Shown here one piece after another: positions 23,554-35,921 of a stretch of DNA of 64,000 nt; within the stretch, counting starts at the first letter, position 1, and each line of letters opens with the position of its first letter. The DNA lies in assembly GCF_003473485.1 (NCBI RefSeq), contig NC_053046.1:9186001-9250000 (forward strand), in the 5' to 3' direction. Made by a program: the position numbers and the translations under genes. Source of the stretch: Medicago truncatula. Taxonomy: Eukaryota > Streptophyta > Magnoliopsida > Fabales > Fabaceae. The notes under the pieces were generated by a model. That model was not told where the DNA came from and did no database searches. It saw only the letters and a list, made by a program, of their open reading frames with translations.

Positions 23554-23562
23554 AAGATGAAA

Positions 23563-26200
23563 TAATGTCTTGAATAAATGTAAAAGAATAAGTGGATAAT
23601 TTGCAAGCTAAGGTGGGGTCTTCAACAATTGTAATAGTACAATACCGCCTTTATCCATTCATATTTGGCAGTCCTAACTAATTAAATAATAACAAAATAC
23701 TTTAGTATCTTATATTTTACGTGAAATCTAAAAAATAATAATTGTATTTAACTAATTTTATAGCCCCTATTTTTATAATCGTGGCATATGAGAGTAGCTA
23801 GTGTCCGTCAGCAATACTTAGTAATGAGAATATGTTCAACGATAGTTAAGTTTTACAAGACTTAAGTCTGATCTACCAATCAACTGAAGATATAAGTCTG
23901 ACTTATAGTCAGTGATAAATTTATTTTTTAGGTTTAAGCATAAACTTTTGAAAGCCAGATATGTCATTTTTTTAGAAGAAAGTTTGATATGTCATGTTAG
24001 CTTGTTTACAAGTTTATTTCATATGAACAAATTTAAATAAGTTATCTGATTCATGTTTAAATATATTAACAGACTAATAGAACACTGAGATTAATCTTCC
24101 TTTGGATATTTAACATGACATTTTAGAGAATTTGACTATAGATGATATCATATTTTGGAGAGTATTAATCTTTTGCAGAGTATTCAGTTTTTAGAGAGTA
24201 TAAAGCTTCTTTTCTTTTGGTGGTTCAAAGCTAAATTTGTTGTTTTTAATTATCATAATTGGTGCCAAAATCCAAATGTATGTGTGGGCATTGGCTAATT
24301 GTTGTTTTATACTGTAGAACAACATTGTGTTTTTTTTTGGCTCCTTATTTGGCACACCTTATGCTAGGAAGGTAGTCATATGATATTAATATATTCCATT
24401 TTCATCTCTTCAAAAAAAATTCAATTCTAGTTTATATAATGCATTTAAAGATGTAAAAAATTAATGTAAATTAATAAGCTTAAATTACAGAAAAAGTTTA
24501 AAATTTTAATTTAATCAAAATAAAAATTAATATAATAATAATAAAATAATTTATTCATTTTTTACTTAAGTAGATCGATATGATAGATTTAAAAAATAAT
24601 TTTTATGCCTTGTGGCTTGATATTTTTATCTCGTTAGACTTTTAGAAATTCTTGACCTTCTGTGTTTAAAAAAGAAAGGTCTAATTTGACCAAACTTAGG
24701 TTATGCTATAAGCCGATCCAAGCTATTTCCACCTTTAGCGGTAGTACTTGATTTCATAGCGATGTTACACACTAATGTGAAAATGTCGTCCTCTCATAAA
24801 TATCACAGCAAATTGAGACGTTAAGTGTCTGCAGCCAGATTCCATTTGAAAAATAAAAGGTTGCAGATATTATGGGTATTAATTGTTCCTATAAATACGT
24901 TATTATGAACCCAACCACAAACACTGTTGAGCATGGCATGGTATAAAACAAGATTCCCTATTGAAACAGAGATACTGCTTTGCCATATTGAGCAAACATC
25001 TCAAGTCGTGAAAATGTTTTTCCTTCACTGCAAGGTCAACCCCATCCCAACTTCAAAAATAAAGGTAGTTGTTTCCTCCATTAATGTCTTAAGACACTTT
25101 TTAAGAAGGATTAAAAAGGAAATAAGTCACAAGTTATAGTAGGTAAAATGTGTTAATTTTTAAAATTTCTAAGTGTTTTTTTGTTAAAAATAAATTCAAA
25201 GTGTTAATGCATTATTTTTAAGATAAAATTTTATTTTTAAACTTCTTAATAAATGCTCTTAAGACACTTGTTTTTTTAGAGCAAACTCTAAAGATATTAG
25301 TTATATTTTTTTTTAATCGAGTATACCACCACATGTAAATATATAGACTTTTTTTTGTGAAGGAATGTAAATACATAGACTTATTACTTGAGTCATGTAG
25401 AAGCACAAAGCTGACATAATCCTCCTCGGATACATTCTCATGATTGAATTCAAAATTGTGCATCTAGTTAAGCTAATAAGCTAATTTTGCCACCATTTTA
25501 ACTTTTTAAAACGATCAATGTTAGTATTGTTAGATTTTATGTTAAGGGTGATGATCAAAGTCTTGATCTCTCTTTATCACTTTCTTAACTCTCACTCCCG
25601 CCACCAAAACATCCTTATATTTTCCTCTTCATTTTATCTCATCATGTTTCTCTAATTAAAGTATGATGTTGCTAACTATTTTCTCCAATAAATTTTATTT
25701 TTTTTGTATTGTTATTGTTATTTACTAGTGTCATTTTATTGATTCTATCATCAAAACATGTGTTACTTGTTACTTTGGATAACCAATTCTTTTTTGAATG
25801 ATAAATATTAATATGTTAAATGTTATATTAAAAAATTTCCTTTGAATTTAGCCATAATCATTCCTCATGAGAACAATCACTACACCCACTAAACTATTTA
25901 GTTTGTCACAAGCTTGGAATACTTATATTTGTGTTTTCACTAAAAAGAAATAAGTATTGTCCCACAAAAAATATTGGATAATCTTATTTGTGAATAATCA
26001 AATATGTGAAGGTACTAGAGATGAATTGTTAACTAATTATTTGATCTGCTTAAAGAAATATATTAACCGTCTATAAATCTTAACTCAACCGATAAAAATA
26101 TTGAAATTGTAGTTCATACACTGATTCACCGTTTATACGTGTGACTTTCTAATGATATAAAGAAAATTGTTTATAATGATATTTTTTCCACAAATTAAAA
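23563..26200. other. AT-rich gene-poor spacer
   Basis: No gene or full element is recognised. The frame at 24927-25139 follows a TATAAATA word at about 24892 but has no known domain. Confidence 0.45.
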
Positions 26201-26700
26201 TTTCAGGGTCCGACCCTCTATAACGTCCCAATTAGAGCCAAATGGGTTTTGACAGTTGAAAAGGCAGAGACTCACCTCACCACCTCCCTCACGAGTACGT
26301 TGTGGGTATTAATGTTGCTGTCTGTCGATTTCAGAAAGAGATTCCCTCATTTAATATTTTCCACTCTTTCTGCTAATTTCTCTGCAAAACACAACACAAA
26401 CCAGTTGGGTAGTATCACGATCACCACCACAACACAAAACAAAACAATTTCCCTTTTTTCATCAAACCAAAACTGCCCTTAATTATCACACACTAATACC
26501 CCCATACTATAGGGTTAAATTTGACTTTTAAGCAACCTAGAAACCATGCAGTTTCTCAAAGAGATGCAACATTAAAACTCAATGCCTAAAGGGCATGGCG
26601 TTATGGGTTAAAATAAGGTAAAAAACAGCATGGAGCTAATACTATGGATTTTAATGCTCTGTCCCTTCTTTATGCCTTGGTAGTCGAGTGTTTTAAATGC
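26201..26700 (+). promoter_or_regulatory. Presumed MIR171 upstream region
   Basis: Less AT-rich than its surroundings, with C/A-rich tracts at 26250-26480. It ends at the TATA box of the hairpin transcript. Only position supports a promoter role; no specific factor site is claimed. Confidence 0.4.
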
Positions 26701-26707
26701 TATATAC
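26701..26707 (+). promoter_or_regulatory. TATA box of the MIR171 transcript
   Basis: TATATAC is followed about 30 bp later by a C/A-rich leader (CCTAAGAAACATTCATTCTC) with no ATG until 26850. This is the usual look of a plant Pol II start region. It lies about 170 bp upstream of the hairpin. Confidence 0.6.
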
Positions 26708-26867
26708 AGGCCCTCTCTCTTTTTAAACCTAAGAAACATTCATTCTCATCACACTCACACACAACCATTTATTCTCATCACACAACCATTACCACCCTCT
26801 CTTTTTTTTCTTACTTAAAGCTCAATATTTCAAACAAACTCAACAAGGAATGGTTAATCTCTATTTT

Positions 26868-26998
26868 GTATGAATTAGCTATTGAGATATTGGCTTGGTT
26901 CACTCAGAAGAAACAAAAAATAACACTACTTGTGAATGTTTTGATTTTGATTTTGATTTTGATTGAGCCGTGCCAATATTTCAAATGCTATTTCATGT
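26868..26998 (+). ncRNA. MIR171: MIR171 precursor hairpin
   Basis: The 3' arm carries TGATTGAGCCGTGCCAATATT (21 nt, 26960-26980), the miR171 sequence with a final T instead of the usual C. The 5' arm 26884-26906 (GATATTGGCTTGGTTCACTC core) pairs with it: 16 Watson-Crick pairs, three G-U pairs and two mismatches over the 21 nt. The stem extends outward (26871-26883 with 26983-26995, three further mismatches) and the loop is about 50 nt. The predicted miR171* is about 26888-26908. miR171 guides cleavage of mRNAs for HAM/LOM GRAS-domain transcription factors and so affects meristem and shoot branching; some legume members act in symbiosis (family knowledge). Confidence 0.92.
26960..26980 (+). 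ncRNA. miR171: Mature miR171 (predicted)
   Basis: The 21 nt begin with T and keep the GAGCCGTGCCAATAT core used by miR171 to pair with GRAS mRNAs. The 5' end is predicted from the family; a register shifted by two bases (start 26962 or 26963) also exists in the family. Confidence 0.88.
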
Positions 26999-27030
26999 TT
27001 TCATTCATAGGTTATAGTGTGATGAATTGA

Positions 27031-28544
27031 AGAGAATACAAAGGCAGTTTTTTTTGCAGTTATTTTTATCTATTTTCTTCTATATGAAACTCAAATGCAG
27101 TTACCGACGTATATTGAAAGAGGTTATGTTTTTTTTTGTGATAGACAAAGTTGTCATGTTTAAGAATAATAACCTTTTTTAATGAAGATTAGATGTTTAA
27201 GAATATCCTTTTCTTATATAAATTAAATTTTCGAACATTGCTGTGATTTTTTTCTTGTCTCTCTTTATCTTTGTTTAGCACTAGATTGAAAATTATCTAT
27301 ATATGTTCTACTATCTTCCATGACTTGGTAAACAAAAGTATTAAGTTTTTGAAAAATTTAAGAATAGGTTAGGTGAGTTAAGTTTTGCAAGCCTAATTAA
27401 GCATAATTTGGTCAAGAACATTAAGAGTCTGAGCTATAATATATCAGGAGGGTTTTATTTGTAAGAATCTAGTCATTTTGAAAGTTTGATATGATTGGTT
27501 AGCCTATTTAAGAGTCTATTTCATTTGAATAAATTTAAGTAACATGATCATATGTCTAAATTGACCAAAAAACTAATAAACTGAAATTATTGTGAGTTAA
27601 TATAATAAATTGAAATTACCGAAAAGATTGACAAAATTATAATTTAATCTAAGATAAAAGAGTTTAAAGGTAGTTTTAAAAATAATTTGACACATCAATC
27701 ACAACACATCAATTTGACACATCAGATCATACTTTTCTAAAAATAATTTAAAATTAAATAGTTTTAAAAACCTATTAAACATACAAAACCTATTAAACAT
27801 TAAAACATCAAATTTTAGACGATTTAAGGTCTGTTTGTTACGAATTAAAATAAAATTGATATTGATATTGAATAATATTTTTTTTTTTTAGAGATTTTAT
27901 AACAATTAACAAATCAAAATCTATTACGTGTTGTTGGTGAAGTATAAATTCTAGGGGAGTATAAATTTTATTTTTTAAGGAAGAGAAGTGTATATTTTAA
28001 CTTAAAAGAGGAATGTAATTCAAGTTTCTTTTAGGAGGAGGGGATGTAATTTACTCTTATATTTTTCTATAGCTATTGACGAGATTGAAAATATCAAAAC
28101 AAGATAAAAACATTTATTGATCAAGGGATAATTTTCTAACTTTTCAGTTTTTCTTACTTTTTGGTAAATAGATTTGTTTGAGGTGGTTAAAAATATATTA
28201 CTCAAATCATTCAAGATAAATAAATTTTGGCTGCCGTTTTTTTTTTATCTCTCATGCTTATTGATAGCGGATGAACTTGTTAAATATTTTTTTTTGATAA
28301 AACTAACTTTTGAATTAACTAATAAATATAAAATGACATAATATATATTTTTAAGTAATACTTAAAAAATTCCCTGACCAAAAAAAATAAAAAAAATTCA
28401 ATTAAGATTAATGATAGTAAAACTGAGAGGATATATGATACACCGTTTATAATACTACGAAACTATTGGTACATATATATCATGTTGGTGGATACATTCT
28501 TGTACCGAGCTAGTGAAAACAAATACAAATAAGATAGAATCAAA
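27031..28544. other. AT-rich spacer downstream of MIR171
   Basis: No gene is recognised. The 3' end of the pri-miRNA cannot be placed. Confidence 0.4.
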
Positions 28545-29830
28545 GTTTTTTTTTTTTTAACAAATCAAAATGAAATATATTGCTTTAAAGGAGAGTGATT
28601 CATCCCGCACAAGGCGTGCTAAGAGCGATGAATCACCCAAGATCTGTACAATAAAAAGACACCTGACACATATGTCACCACCAGAAAAAATAAAAAATTA
28701 CACAGCACCAATGCAAAGTAGTGAGTGTCTCCACCAATCATGAAAACCAAACGCAACTGGTACAAAATTCGACGAAAGCCATAAAAAGGAATTCAGCTTC
28801 ACCTTTTCGACTATATTGTGAGGATCAATTACCGCATTTTTGAAGATACAGTTGTTTCTCTCCTTCCAAATTGTCCAAACACAAGCGAGCCAGATAACCT
28901 TAAGAAAAGAGTGAGAAACTCGTGGCAAACCCGCCAAATGAGTAAACCGAAGGTAATGATTTGTAATTGAACCTGGAAACACACAAGAAAAACCAATCCA
29001 ATGACATATTAAAAACCACACGCTCCCAAACAAATCACATCTATGAAGAGATGATCTGCTGTTTCAATGCAACCACATCCTCCAACACACACGTTTTCGT
29101 TAGGTTGGATAACATGTCGTCGCACCAAATTTGATCTTGTCGGAATTCTATCTTTCAAGAGACGCCAAGCAAAGAGAGAAACTTTTGTAGGAACCAATTT
29201 GTGCCACATGTCGTTGTTTGAATCAACGGTCACCTGATCATCCATAGATGTTAGAAAGCGGTACGTCCCATGAACCAAGTATCCATGTATAAGATCAAGT
29301 AACCAACACAAGTGGTCCTGTAAATTTTCCTGCAAAGTAACGTTATTCAATAAAGTCACGCACTCCCTCACACTATCCTCCTCCTACGCCAACAACCGAC
29401 GCTTCCACCCCCCACCCACTACCTCTTTCTTCCCACCCCATTCTCACCATATCCTCTACCAAACACTCCTTATGGACCGACAACTCATAGAGACGGCTGA
29501 ACTGACACTTTAAAGGGACTCTACCTAGAGTTATCATCAAACCAACTTCCTACTCCCGATCCCACCCCTTCCCTGACCTGACACATCATCCTCCACCACC
29601 CAGAAGCACTTCTACCCCCTTCCTTAACTCGGCCTCCTTCCTCCCCATACCTAGCCTTTAAAACTCGGTACCACAACCCTTCCTTATCAACCAACAACCT
29701 CCATCACCACTTCCCTAACAAAGGTAAATTAAATTCCCCTAGCCTCCAAACCTCCAAACCACCACGATCCACAGATAAACAAATTGTATCCCAATTTATC
29801 CAAGCAATTTTTTTAAAGACCTCACAACCC
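28545..29830 (-). pseudogene. 5'-truncated L1-type LINE with poly(A) tail
   Basis: Read on the minus strand it encodes the end of a LINE ORF2. A region with LWYRVLKARYGEE-like and WWRMMCQVREGVGSG pieces lies at about 29700-29540. The zf-RVT domain follows: DMWHKLVPTKVSLFAWRLLK, then DRIPTRSNLVRR and CVGGCGCIETADHLF. The last piece is VIWLACVWTIWKERNNCIF, with a stop near 28700. At least one frameshift near 29020-29035 splits it. A 3' UTR follows, and the plus-strand T-run at 28546-28559 is the poly(A) tail. The C-rich, G-poor look of 29380-29820 on the plus strand is just the complement of this coding sequence. Confidence 0.85.
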
Positions 29831-30057
29831 CCCAATTTTTTTTTTAAAATATAGAAGAGATTGAGGAAGAACATCATAGACTATAGTAACACTTGTAACA
29901 AAAGCTATGACTTCTTGTTCAAAAAAAACAAAAGCTATGGTTTGCTTATGATCTTGCATTGTAAGCTTTGCTATTGATTCATTATGTGAAACATTCATTA
30001 CAATTAACACTATGTTTTCTCCCACTTTCTCTTGTTTTTCTTTGTTTTCTCTCAATC
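29831..30057. other. Spacer
   Basis: No gene is recognised; the minus-strand frame 29822-30055 matches nothing known to me. Confidence 0.4.
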
Positions 30058-30200
30058 TTTTTTTTTTGTCTAGTATCTTAGTGGCTGGAGCTCACACATT
30101 TAAACGTGGAATGTGGAGAAGTGGGTTGTCCGGAGTTCGAACTCCATCCCCTGCATAAATTATGCAATGTCCCTGCCAATTGAACTATGCTCACGGGGAC
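30058..30200 (-). mobile_element. tRNA-derived SINE, near full length
   Basis: The minus strand starts GTCCCCGTGAGCATAGTTCA with an A-box-like word (AGTTCAATTGG). It has a clear B box (GGAGTTCGAACTCC, 30132-30145) and ends in a short A-tail (plus-strand T-run 30058-30067). It is the best copy of a family also seen at 10847-10910 and 3516-3592. Confidence 0.8.
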
Positions 30201-32700
30201 TCACTCTTTAGTTCTCTCAATAGGAGCAAAAGTGAAAAATGTGCATGATAACAACGACAATTTTCCCAATCAAATGTTTTTTTGTATTTGTTTAGTTCTT
30301 TTTCTTTGACTGAGTATTTGTTTAGTTCTTAAGTCTACATATTCGTGGATATTTGTTAACTTGAGTAAAACGTGGGTGTCTGGATGACAATGACAATGTT
30401 TCCAAACAATTATTTTTGTTTTATTTATACGTTGTAGTTCTTAGGTCTACTACGTATTCGTTGATATTCACTAACTCGAGTAAAACGTAAATGTTGTTTG
30501 GTGGTGTAATAAAACTTGAATGTTAATGCAATTGTTGGTGAAGATCTAATACGTGGATGATAGTGACAATGTTTCGAAGTCACATGGTTTTGATTGAGGA
30601 ATCATTTGGTTGGAAGTCACATGGTTTTGATTTATGGAAGTTTAAAAACAAAATTATATTTCAAGAATTGAAGGGATGTTTTTTTTCTTCTTATTTTACA
30701 AAAATAAACGATATTCATTCATTCAAATTGATAGAGTACATTGATATAATATAAATTTAAAATAAAACTAATTTTTAACCTGGGTCAAATAAACAGCGCA
30801 TTAAGACGAAAAATAAAAAACACACTACACAAAGGCGGAAAATAAAAAATACACCGCATAAAGATGGGAAATCAAAACAAACAGTGCTGTGCAAAGACAA
30901 AGAAATCAAAGGAAACAAACGAAATAAGATTAAAAATATGTGAAAATCACTTACTTAATTAAAAAAAGAAAGAAAAACAATTTAAAAAGGTAATTTTGGG
31001 TCAAAATTGATCCTTAATATTCGAGATATGAAGAAGAATAAAAGTGGTGACTATTAGGGTCTCGAAAGGAGAGGAGAGAGAAGAGTATCAATATATTACT
31101 TGATGATATGTTTGTTTCAAGGGATGATTGTTATTATTAGCTCAAAATTGATTTTATTTTTGAGATTATTTGTAGAAAAGTATGCGTAGAAATACAAGTT
31201 TCATTTTTTTTGTTAGTAGTTTCTTTTTAAATAGACAAAATAACAATAGTCATTAAAGTCCTTTTAAAAAAAAAATAGTTATTAAAGATTCACATTTAAG
31301 TACAAAAATCGGAGTTCAAACCATAATCACAACGTCTAATATAAACTATTTTGACATTTTATTAATCGAGTTAGAACCTGCATATTATTATTCTATTTAA
31401 TCCCACCAAATGTGTAATGCTATGTTTAGTAAAAAGTAATGTATAATAGAAAAGTTAGTTAAAACTTCACCTAAAAAACAGCTAGTTAAAACTTGAAGCA
31501 AGTTGTGAATAAGTGAAATGATACTGTACTTAATATATAGCGGACAAATTAGCATATAAAAAAAAAAGTAAACAAAAGTTTGAAGTGTTCGATAAAAGTT
31601 AATTGTTGATTAGTTTCAAATATTAGCAGAATCGAGAATTAATTTGAGAATGATTTAAAAAAAAGGGACCAACTTAATAGTTTACTCCAAAAACAAAAAT
31701 ATGATAAAACTATCGATTGGTTGTTGCTGCATATATAATTGGCTGCTGTACATGTATTATGTTGTGTTGTGTCTTGTTTCTTGTGCATAGGAAAATTGGT
31801 TGCTGCACATGAAAATGAAGATTGGATTGTTGCATTGTGAGCTATTTTTATGCGGGCAAAACTACACGATTGCTATGTGGAAGGGGACAATGTTTCATCG
31901 GCTGAAGATGGAGGCTCGATGGCGGTGTTCAAAGACAATGAATCTGGTTGATGGAATGACGAAGGGGGCAAATGGTGGAGATGAATATGCCCCAACGTTG
32001 TTAATTTCTTTTTTTCCTTCATGTTAATAACACGTGCATCAAACACATAATATGATAAAATAATATTATCATCTTTTTTATCATGTGTGCACCAAGAACG
32101 TATGACATGATAAGTGTCTATCTTATCCCTATCATATCCTATCTTTATTCATTTTTTAATCTTATCATATCTCTTTCATATCCTGCACATCAAACGGATC
32201 CCAAACTTTTAGGAATGCCCGGTATAAGTTTTCTATGAGTATCATGAAGTATTTTGGTCCGTCAAGAAATCTTATTTTTCACTTCTGTCACAGTCACACA
32301 CACACCATGACCCTTTGGCCACACAAAGCTTTTGTGTTTGCAAATCCCTCCTTCGTACACACACGACTTACCTTGTTCCTTCATTCTACACGCGCTAACG
32401 ACAACATGATGGAGAAACATGCAAATTCATACCACAACACACAAGATGAAATATTCCACGCTTGCAACATGAACCTTCATGTTCTTTCATATTAGTCCCT
32501 AAGGACACATCAACAATTTTTGAAAGAGTTAATGTCCAAATTTAACTTCAAGGATGAAAATAACTAACAAAATGTAGATTGGTAGATTATACTTTGCGTT
32601 TTTGTTTGCGTCAGAGATAAAGTTGATAACGAGTTACACTTTTAAGTTTAAAATGATGGTTTGTCTCTATTATTTGTCCACTCTTACCCTTTTTCGTAAT
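30201..32700. other. Gene-poor spacer with degenerate repeats
   Basis: Loose repeats of the words TAGTTCTTARGTCTAC, GAGTAAAACGT and GACAATGTTTC occur at 30300-30580. GAAGTCACATGGTTTTGATT is duplicated at about 30575 and 30613. The stretch 32033-32205 has GCATCAAACACA/GCACATCAAACG words and TATCATATC tracts typical of a MITE. The frames at 31800-32027 and 32235-32495 have no recognisable domain. Confidence 0.45.
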
Positions 32701-32701
32701 G

Positions 32702-32875
32702 AAATTGGAGGTCTAACTCATCCTTAAATACCGGTTTGAATTCAACAGGCTCTTATACCATAATAAAATTTGAGGTCTAACGCATCCTTAAAAACCGATT
32801 CTAAATCGGAAGAAGAGTCTTATCTATCCGATGTGAGACATGAATTTTTCCCAATATTTCTTACAATCCATAAAC
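32702..32875 (-). mobile_element. TRIM-like LTR retrotransposon remnant with primer-binding site
   Basis: On the minus strand an LTR-like segment with TGTCTCACATCGG and CCGATTTAGAATCGG ends at about 32761. It is followed by TGGTATAAGAGCC (32748-32760), one mismatch from the tRNA-iMet primer-binding site TGGTATCAGAGCC. Beyond it (32702-32740) the LTR end is partly repeated (GGATGAGTTAGACCTCCAAT against GGATGCGTTAGACCTCAAAT). Almost no internal region remains. Confidence 0.6.
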
Positions 32876-35145
32876 AATCTTAAAATGAAAGAATACAATT
32901 GAAGTTGTCTTGTCAAATCTCTTATTTTTTAGCACATCAAACATGGCCGAACTCTCAATATTTGGGTTGTAGCTTACACATCTAATTGCTTCATTGGCAC
33001 TTTAAAGTTCGGTTATGGAAAATTTCAAATATCACTTCACAAATATCAAAAAATTAGAAAACAAATAAATAATTCGTTGAAACTTGAAATAGAAAAAGTC
33101 CATCACGAAGAAGCATAAACTCTAAATATTCTCTGCGAAATGGTTAATCAGATTAACTTAATCTAATCTAATATAATAAAATCCTCGTGGTTATTTTCTA
33201 TGTTTTTTTAATTCTTCCCAGCTTACAGTAGTGACTGTGTTATCAAAAGGACCCCAACCCCAACCCCAATTTAGTGGGATGAACCTTCGGTGGTTTGGTA
33301 GGGTCACGTTATACATCTGACAGGATAAGGATTACAGTCACAAATCCATATTCCTGACTAATAATCCTAATATTCAATAGCCACCATGGTCCCCAGATAC
33401 TGTTTCGTATATTAATTTAAAGAAATAGTTCAATTTAGCTTCACTTTCATATTACATAGATAGATCACAAATGTATTTCACAGACCACAATAAATAAATA
33501 AAGAGCATCTTCATTTATTTTAAGTTACAACACCAAATGCACAAAAGAAACATTTAACAATTCCATCAACAAACTTTTCTTTATGAAATCATTTGTATGT
33601 TTTAATGTTTTAATATAGATCAAAGAAACAATTGTAGTATGCTTTTTATAGAACACGGTTTAATTGTGTTTAGATGCTCAACAGCAGCCGCGGTAACATG
33701 TTGTAAATGAGAGTTGACTTTTTATTTGAATAGTTCAATTCTTAAAAATTTAAAATGATTCACAAGTTACATCAACTTTTTTTTTTATAGGATACATGAC
33801 TAACACAAAATTAAGTAATCTAACGTAGAAATTTTATCTTGAAAATTATATATTTAATTTTTTAAAATTGAAAATGTTTTTTCGTAAGACACAAGTTTTC
33901 TTTTCTAAGAATCTTAAGACATCTTTTTTATAAGCAACATTTAATAATGAATGGTTTCTCTCCAACATGTTATGCCATGAGGTTCAGAAGATATATCACA
34001 TTGGTATACTCTTTCTTGAACTTATTGGTTTGAATTTGAACAAATAGAGATTAAGGTTAAACTAGCTTATATTCTTATTTTTCTATAAATTATTTTTACC
34101 AAAATATTCAAACCTAACATCACATTAAGAAAACTCTACAATCTTTTGTGAAGAAGACTCGTAAAAATCTTCACCCTATCATCTATCATCTGCTTGAAAG
34201 TTGGACTAAACAACACTATACAAATTCATTTGTTAGATTATTTAATAGGAAAATTTTATGGTGAAGTCATTAAAATAACTTTTCTGGTGAAGTTAACACT
34301 ATAACATCAAAAGTGTTGTGAGTAACACCCCACAGTTTGTACAGTGACATCAAAAGTTTAGTCCTCTTAGTATCATCAATTCATCATATTAACAAGAATA
34401 CATTTAATCTAATTTTATCCTACCTTGTTTTAAGTGTAACATTCCACAAAGTGTAACACTCACATGATATCAGCAACTCTGTTTGCATGTTAAAGATGCC
34501 AACGATAAAATAGTATCTATAAGTCTAAGATGTTGCAAGCATTACTAGATGAATTACTATTGATCATTAATCAGTAATCAACAATTTAAAAATGAATCAA
34601 AATTTAAAATTAAAATTAATTTTTTCAAAAAAATCAGTTTCATGACTGCACCGTAGAAGCTCCTTAATTAATATTCACCCTAAATTCACTTGTTATCATC
34701 TAACTTATCAATTTATTCATCACTTTCCACCTAACATAACCTTTATATATTCAAAAATATATCCTCACGGTTTTTGAGCTCTCACCATAGCCCCCCAACT
34801 TATAAGACTAACTAATATTAAGTTTTCACACTTCAAATTCATCACCTCACACCTCTTCAAAAGTATACTTTACTATTTCAAGCAAATCAAATGAAATCAA
34901 ACATCCATCCACTAGGCGTTCGAGTATTGCCATGTGACATACACACATGCATTTTATATTATTTTTCATTTTATGTTAACACTTCCATTATAGAGAATTT
35001 TTTAGTCGGCTAAAAGATTAATGAAAACTAATCAAAATTTCTCATGTTCAAAAATCTGAAACAAAGTCAAGAGAAAGTTAATCTTTTAAATTCATTCAAT
35101 AACAAATGAATGTTACTTAGTCTATATTAAAAACTAAATATATTA
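32876..35145. other. AT-rich spacer
   Basis: No gene is recognised. A short tract near 33245-33265 reads as CCCCAA repeats. Confidence 0.45.
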
Positions 35146-35426
35146 CTCCCTCCGTCCTAAATTGTATGTCACTTTAGAAAAAATATTTGTTCCAAATTAT
35201 ATGTCGCTTTACAATACCAATGAAAAATTAATGTTACTTTTCCTATTATATCCTTAACTATTTATTGCTCTCTCTTCTTTCAATTCCTTCATTTATCTTT
35301 CCCATATCATTTATTGAGGACAATTTTGTAAAATAATTCTTTATATCTCTTTCTCACACAATATTAATTACATTTCTTAATATGTGTGAAATACCTAAAA
35401 CATCATACAATTTGGAACGGAGGGAG
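35146..35426. mobile_element. Stowaway MITE
   Basis: It starts CTCCCTCCGTCCTAAATTGT and ends ACAATTTGGAACGGAGGGAG, a near-perfect terminal inverted repeat. TA dinucleotides stand directly outside both ends (35144-35145 and 35427-35428). Confidence 0.92.
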
Positions 35427-35921
35427 TATTTATCGGATGAATGTCATTATACACTATAAAGTTCGGAATTCAATTTCAGATAAAAACGTCCGACCAAACA
35501 ATTTTGACCTTGGCTATATTTTATATTTCCCGGCATTAAGCTAATCCCTTTCCTTAAAAAAAAAAAAAAAAAAAAAAAACTAATCCCTTATCAACAATGA
35601 TATTATAATTTGCCGGGTGTGTCCATTTTGAGCGCAAATTGGGTCCCACTCTGACGTGGATAGCTGAGAACAAACACACTGCGCCGAAGCCAAAATCACT
35701 GAATCAGTACCAATCCAATTCCAAAGCAGCAGCAGCAGCAGCAGCAAAAACCAAAAAACAGTTTCTCGTCAACAACTCAATTCTTAACAAATCTCTTCTT
35801 CCTTTTTCTCTTCTCTTTCTTTCTTTTCTTCAATTTCTCGCGATCTCATTTCTCCTTCTTCTTCTTCTTAACGGTTTTGATCGTGTTTCGTTTGATTCTT
35901 GTTACGCTCGCTCTCTCTCTC
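35427..35921 (+). promoter_or_regulatory. Upstream region and 5' leader of the STY kinase gene
   Basis: It contains a 22-bp A-run (about 35557-35579), a GCA repeat at 35728-35745 and a CT-rich leader. I see no ATG between 35640 and the start codon at 35922. Confidence 0.5.

Noticed and set aside
24927-25139. 70-codon frame downstream of a TATAAATA word
   Set aside because: No domain, secretion signal or conserved composition; a TATA word alone is not evidence in such AT-rich DNA.
26644-27030. 128-codon frame with an ATG over the MIR171 region
   Set aside because: It starts upstream of the TATA box, spans the hairpin, has AT-driven low-complexity composition and no known domain.
29380-29820. 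Strikingly C-rich, G-poor stretch as a separate feature
   Set aside because: The minus strand reads as broken LINE ORF2, which explains the skew.
32829-32839. Possible snRNA USE (CGATGTGAGAC on plus)
   Set aside because: It differs from the consensus, no snRNA follows at the right distance, and a primer-binding site shows it belongs to an LTR.
33682-33696. 15-bp match to the universally conserved small-subunit rRNA 515 region (CAGCAGCCGCGGTAA)
   Set aside because: The sequence on both sides does not match rRNA, so it is too short to call an organelle or rRNA insertion.
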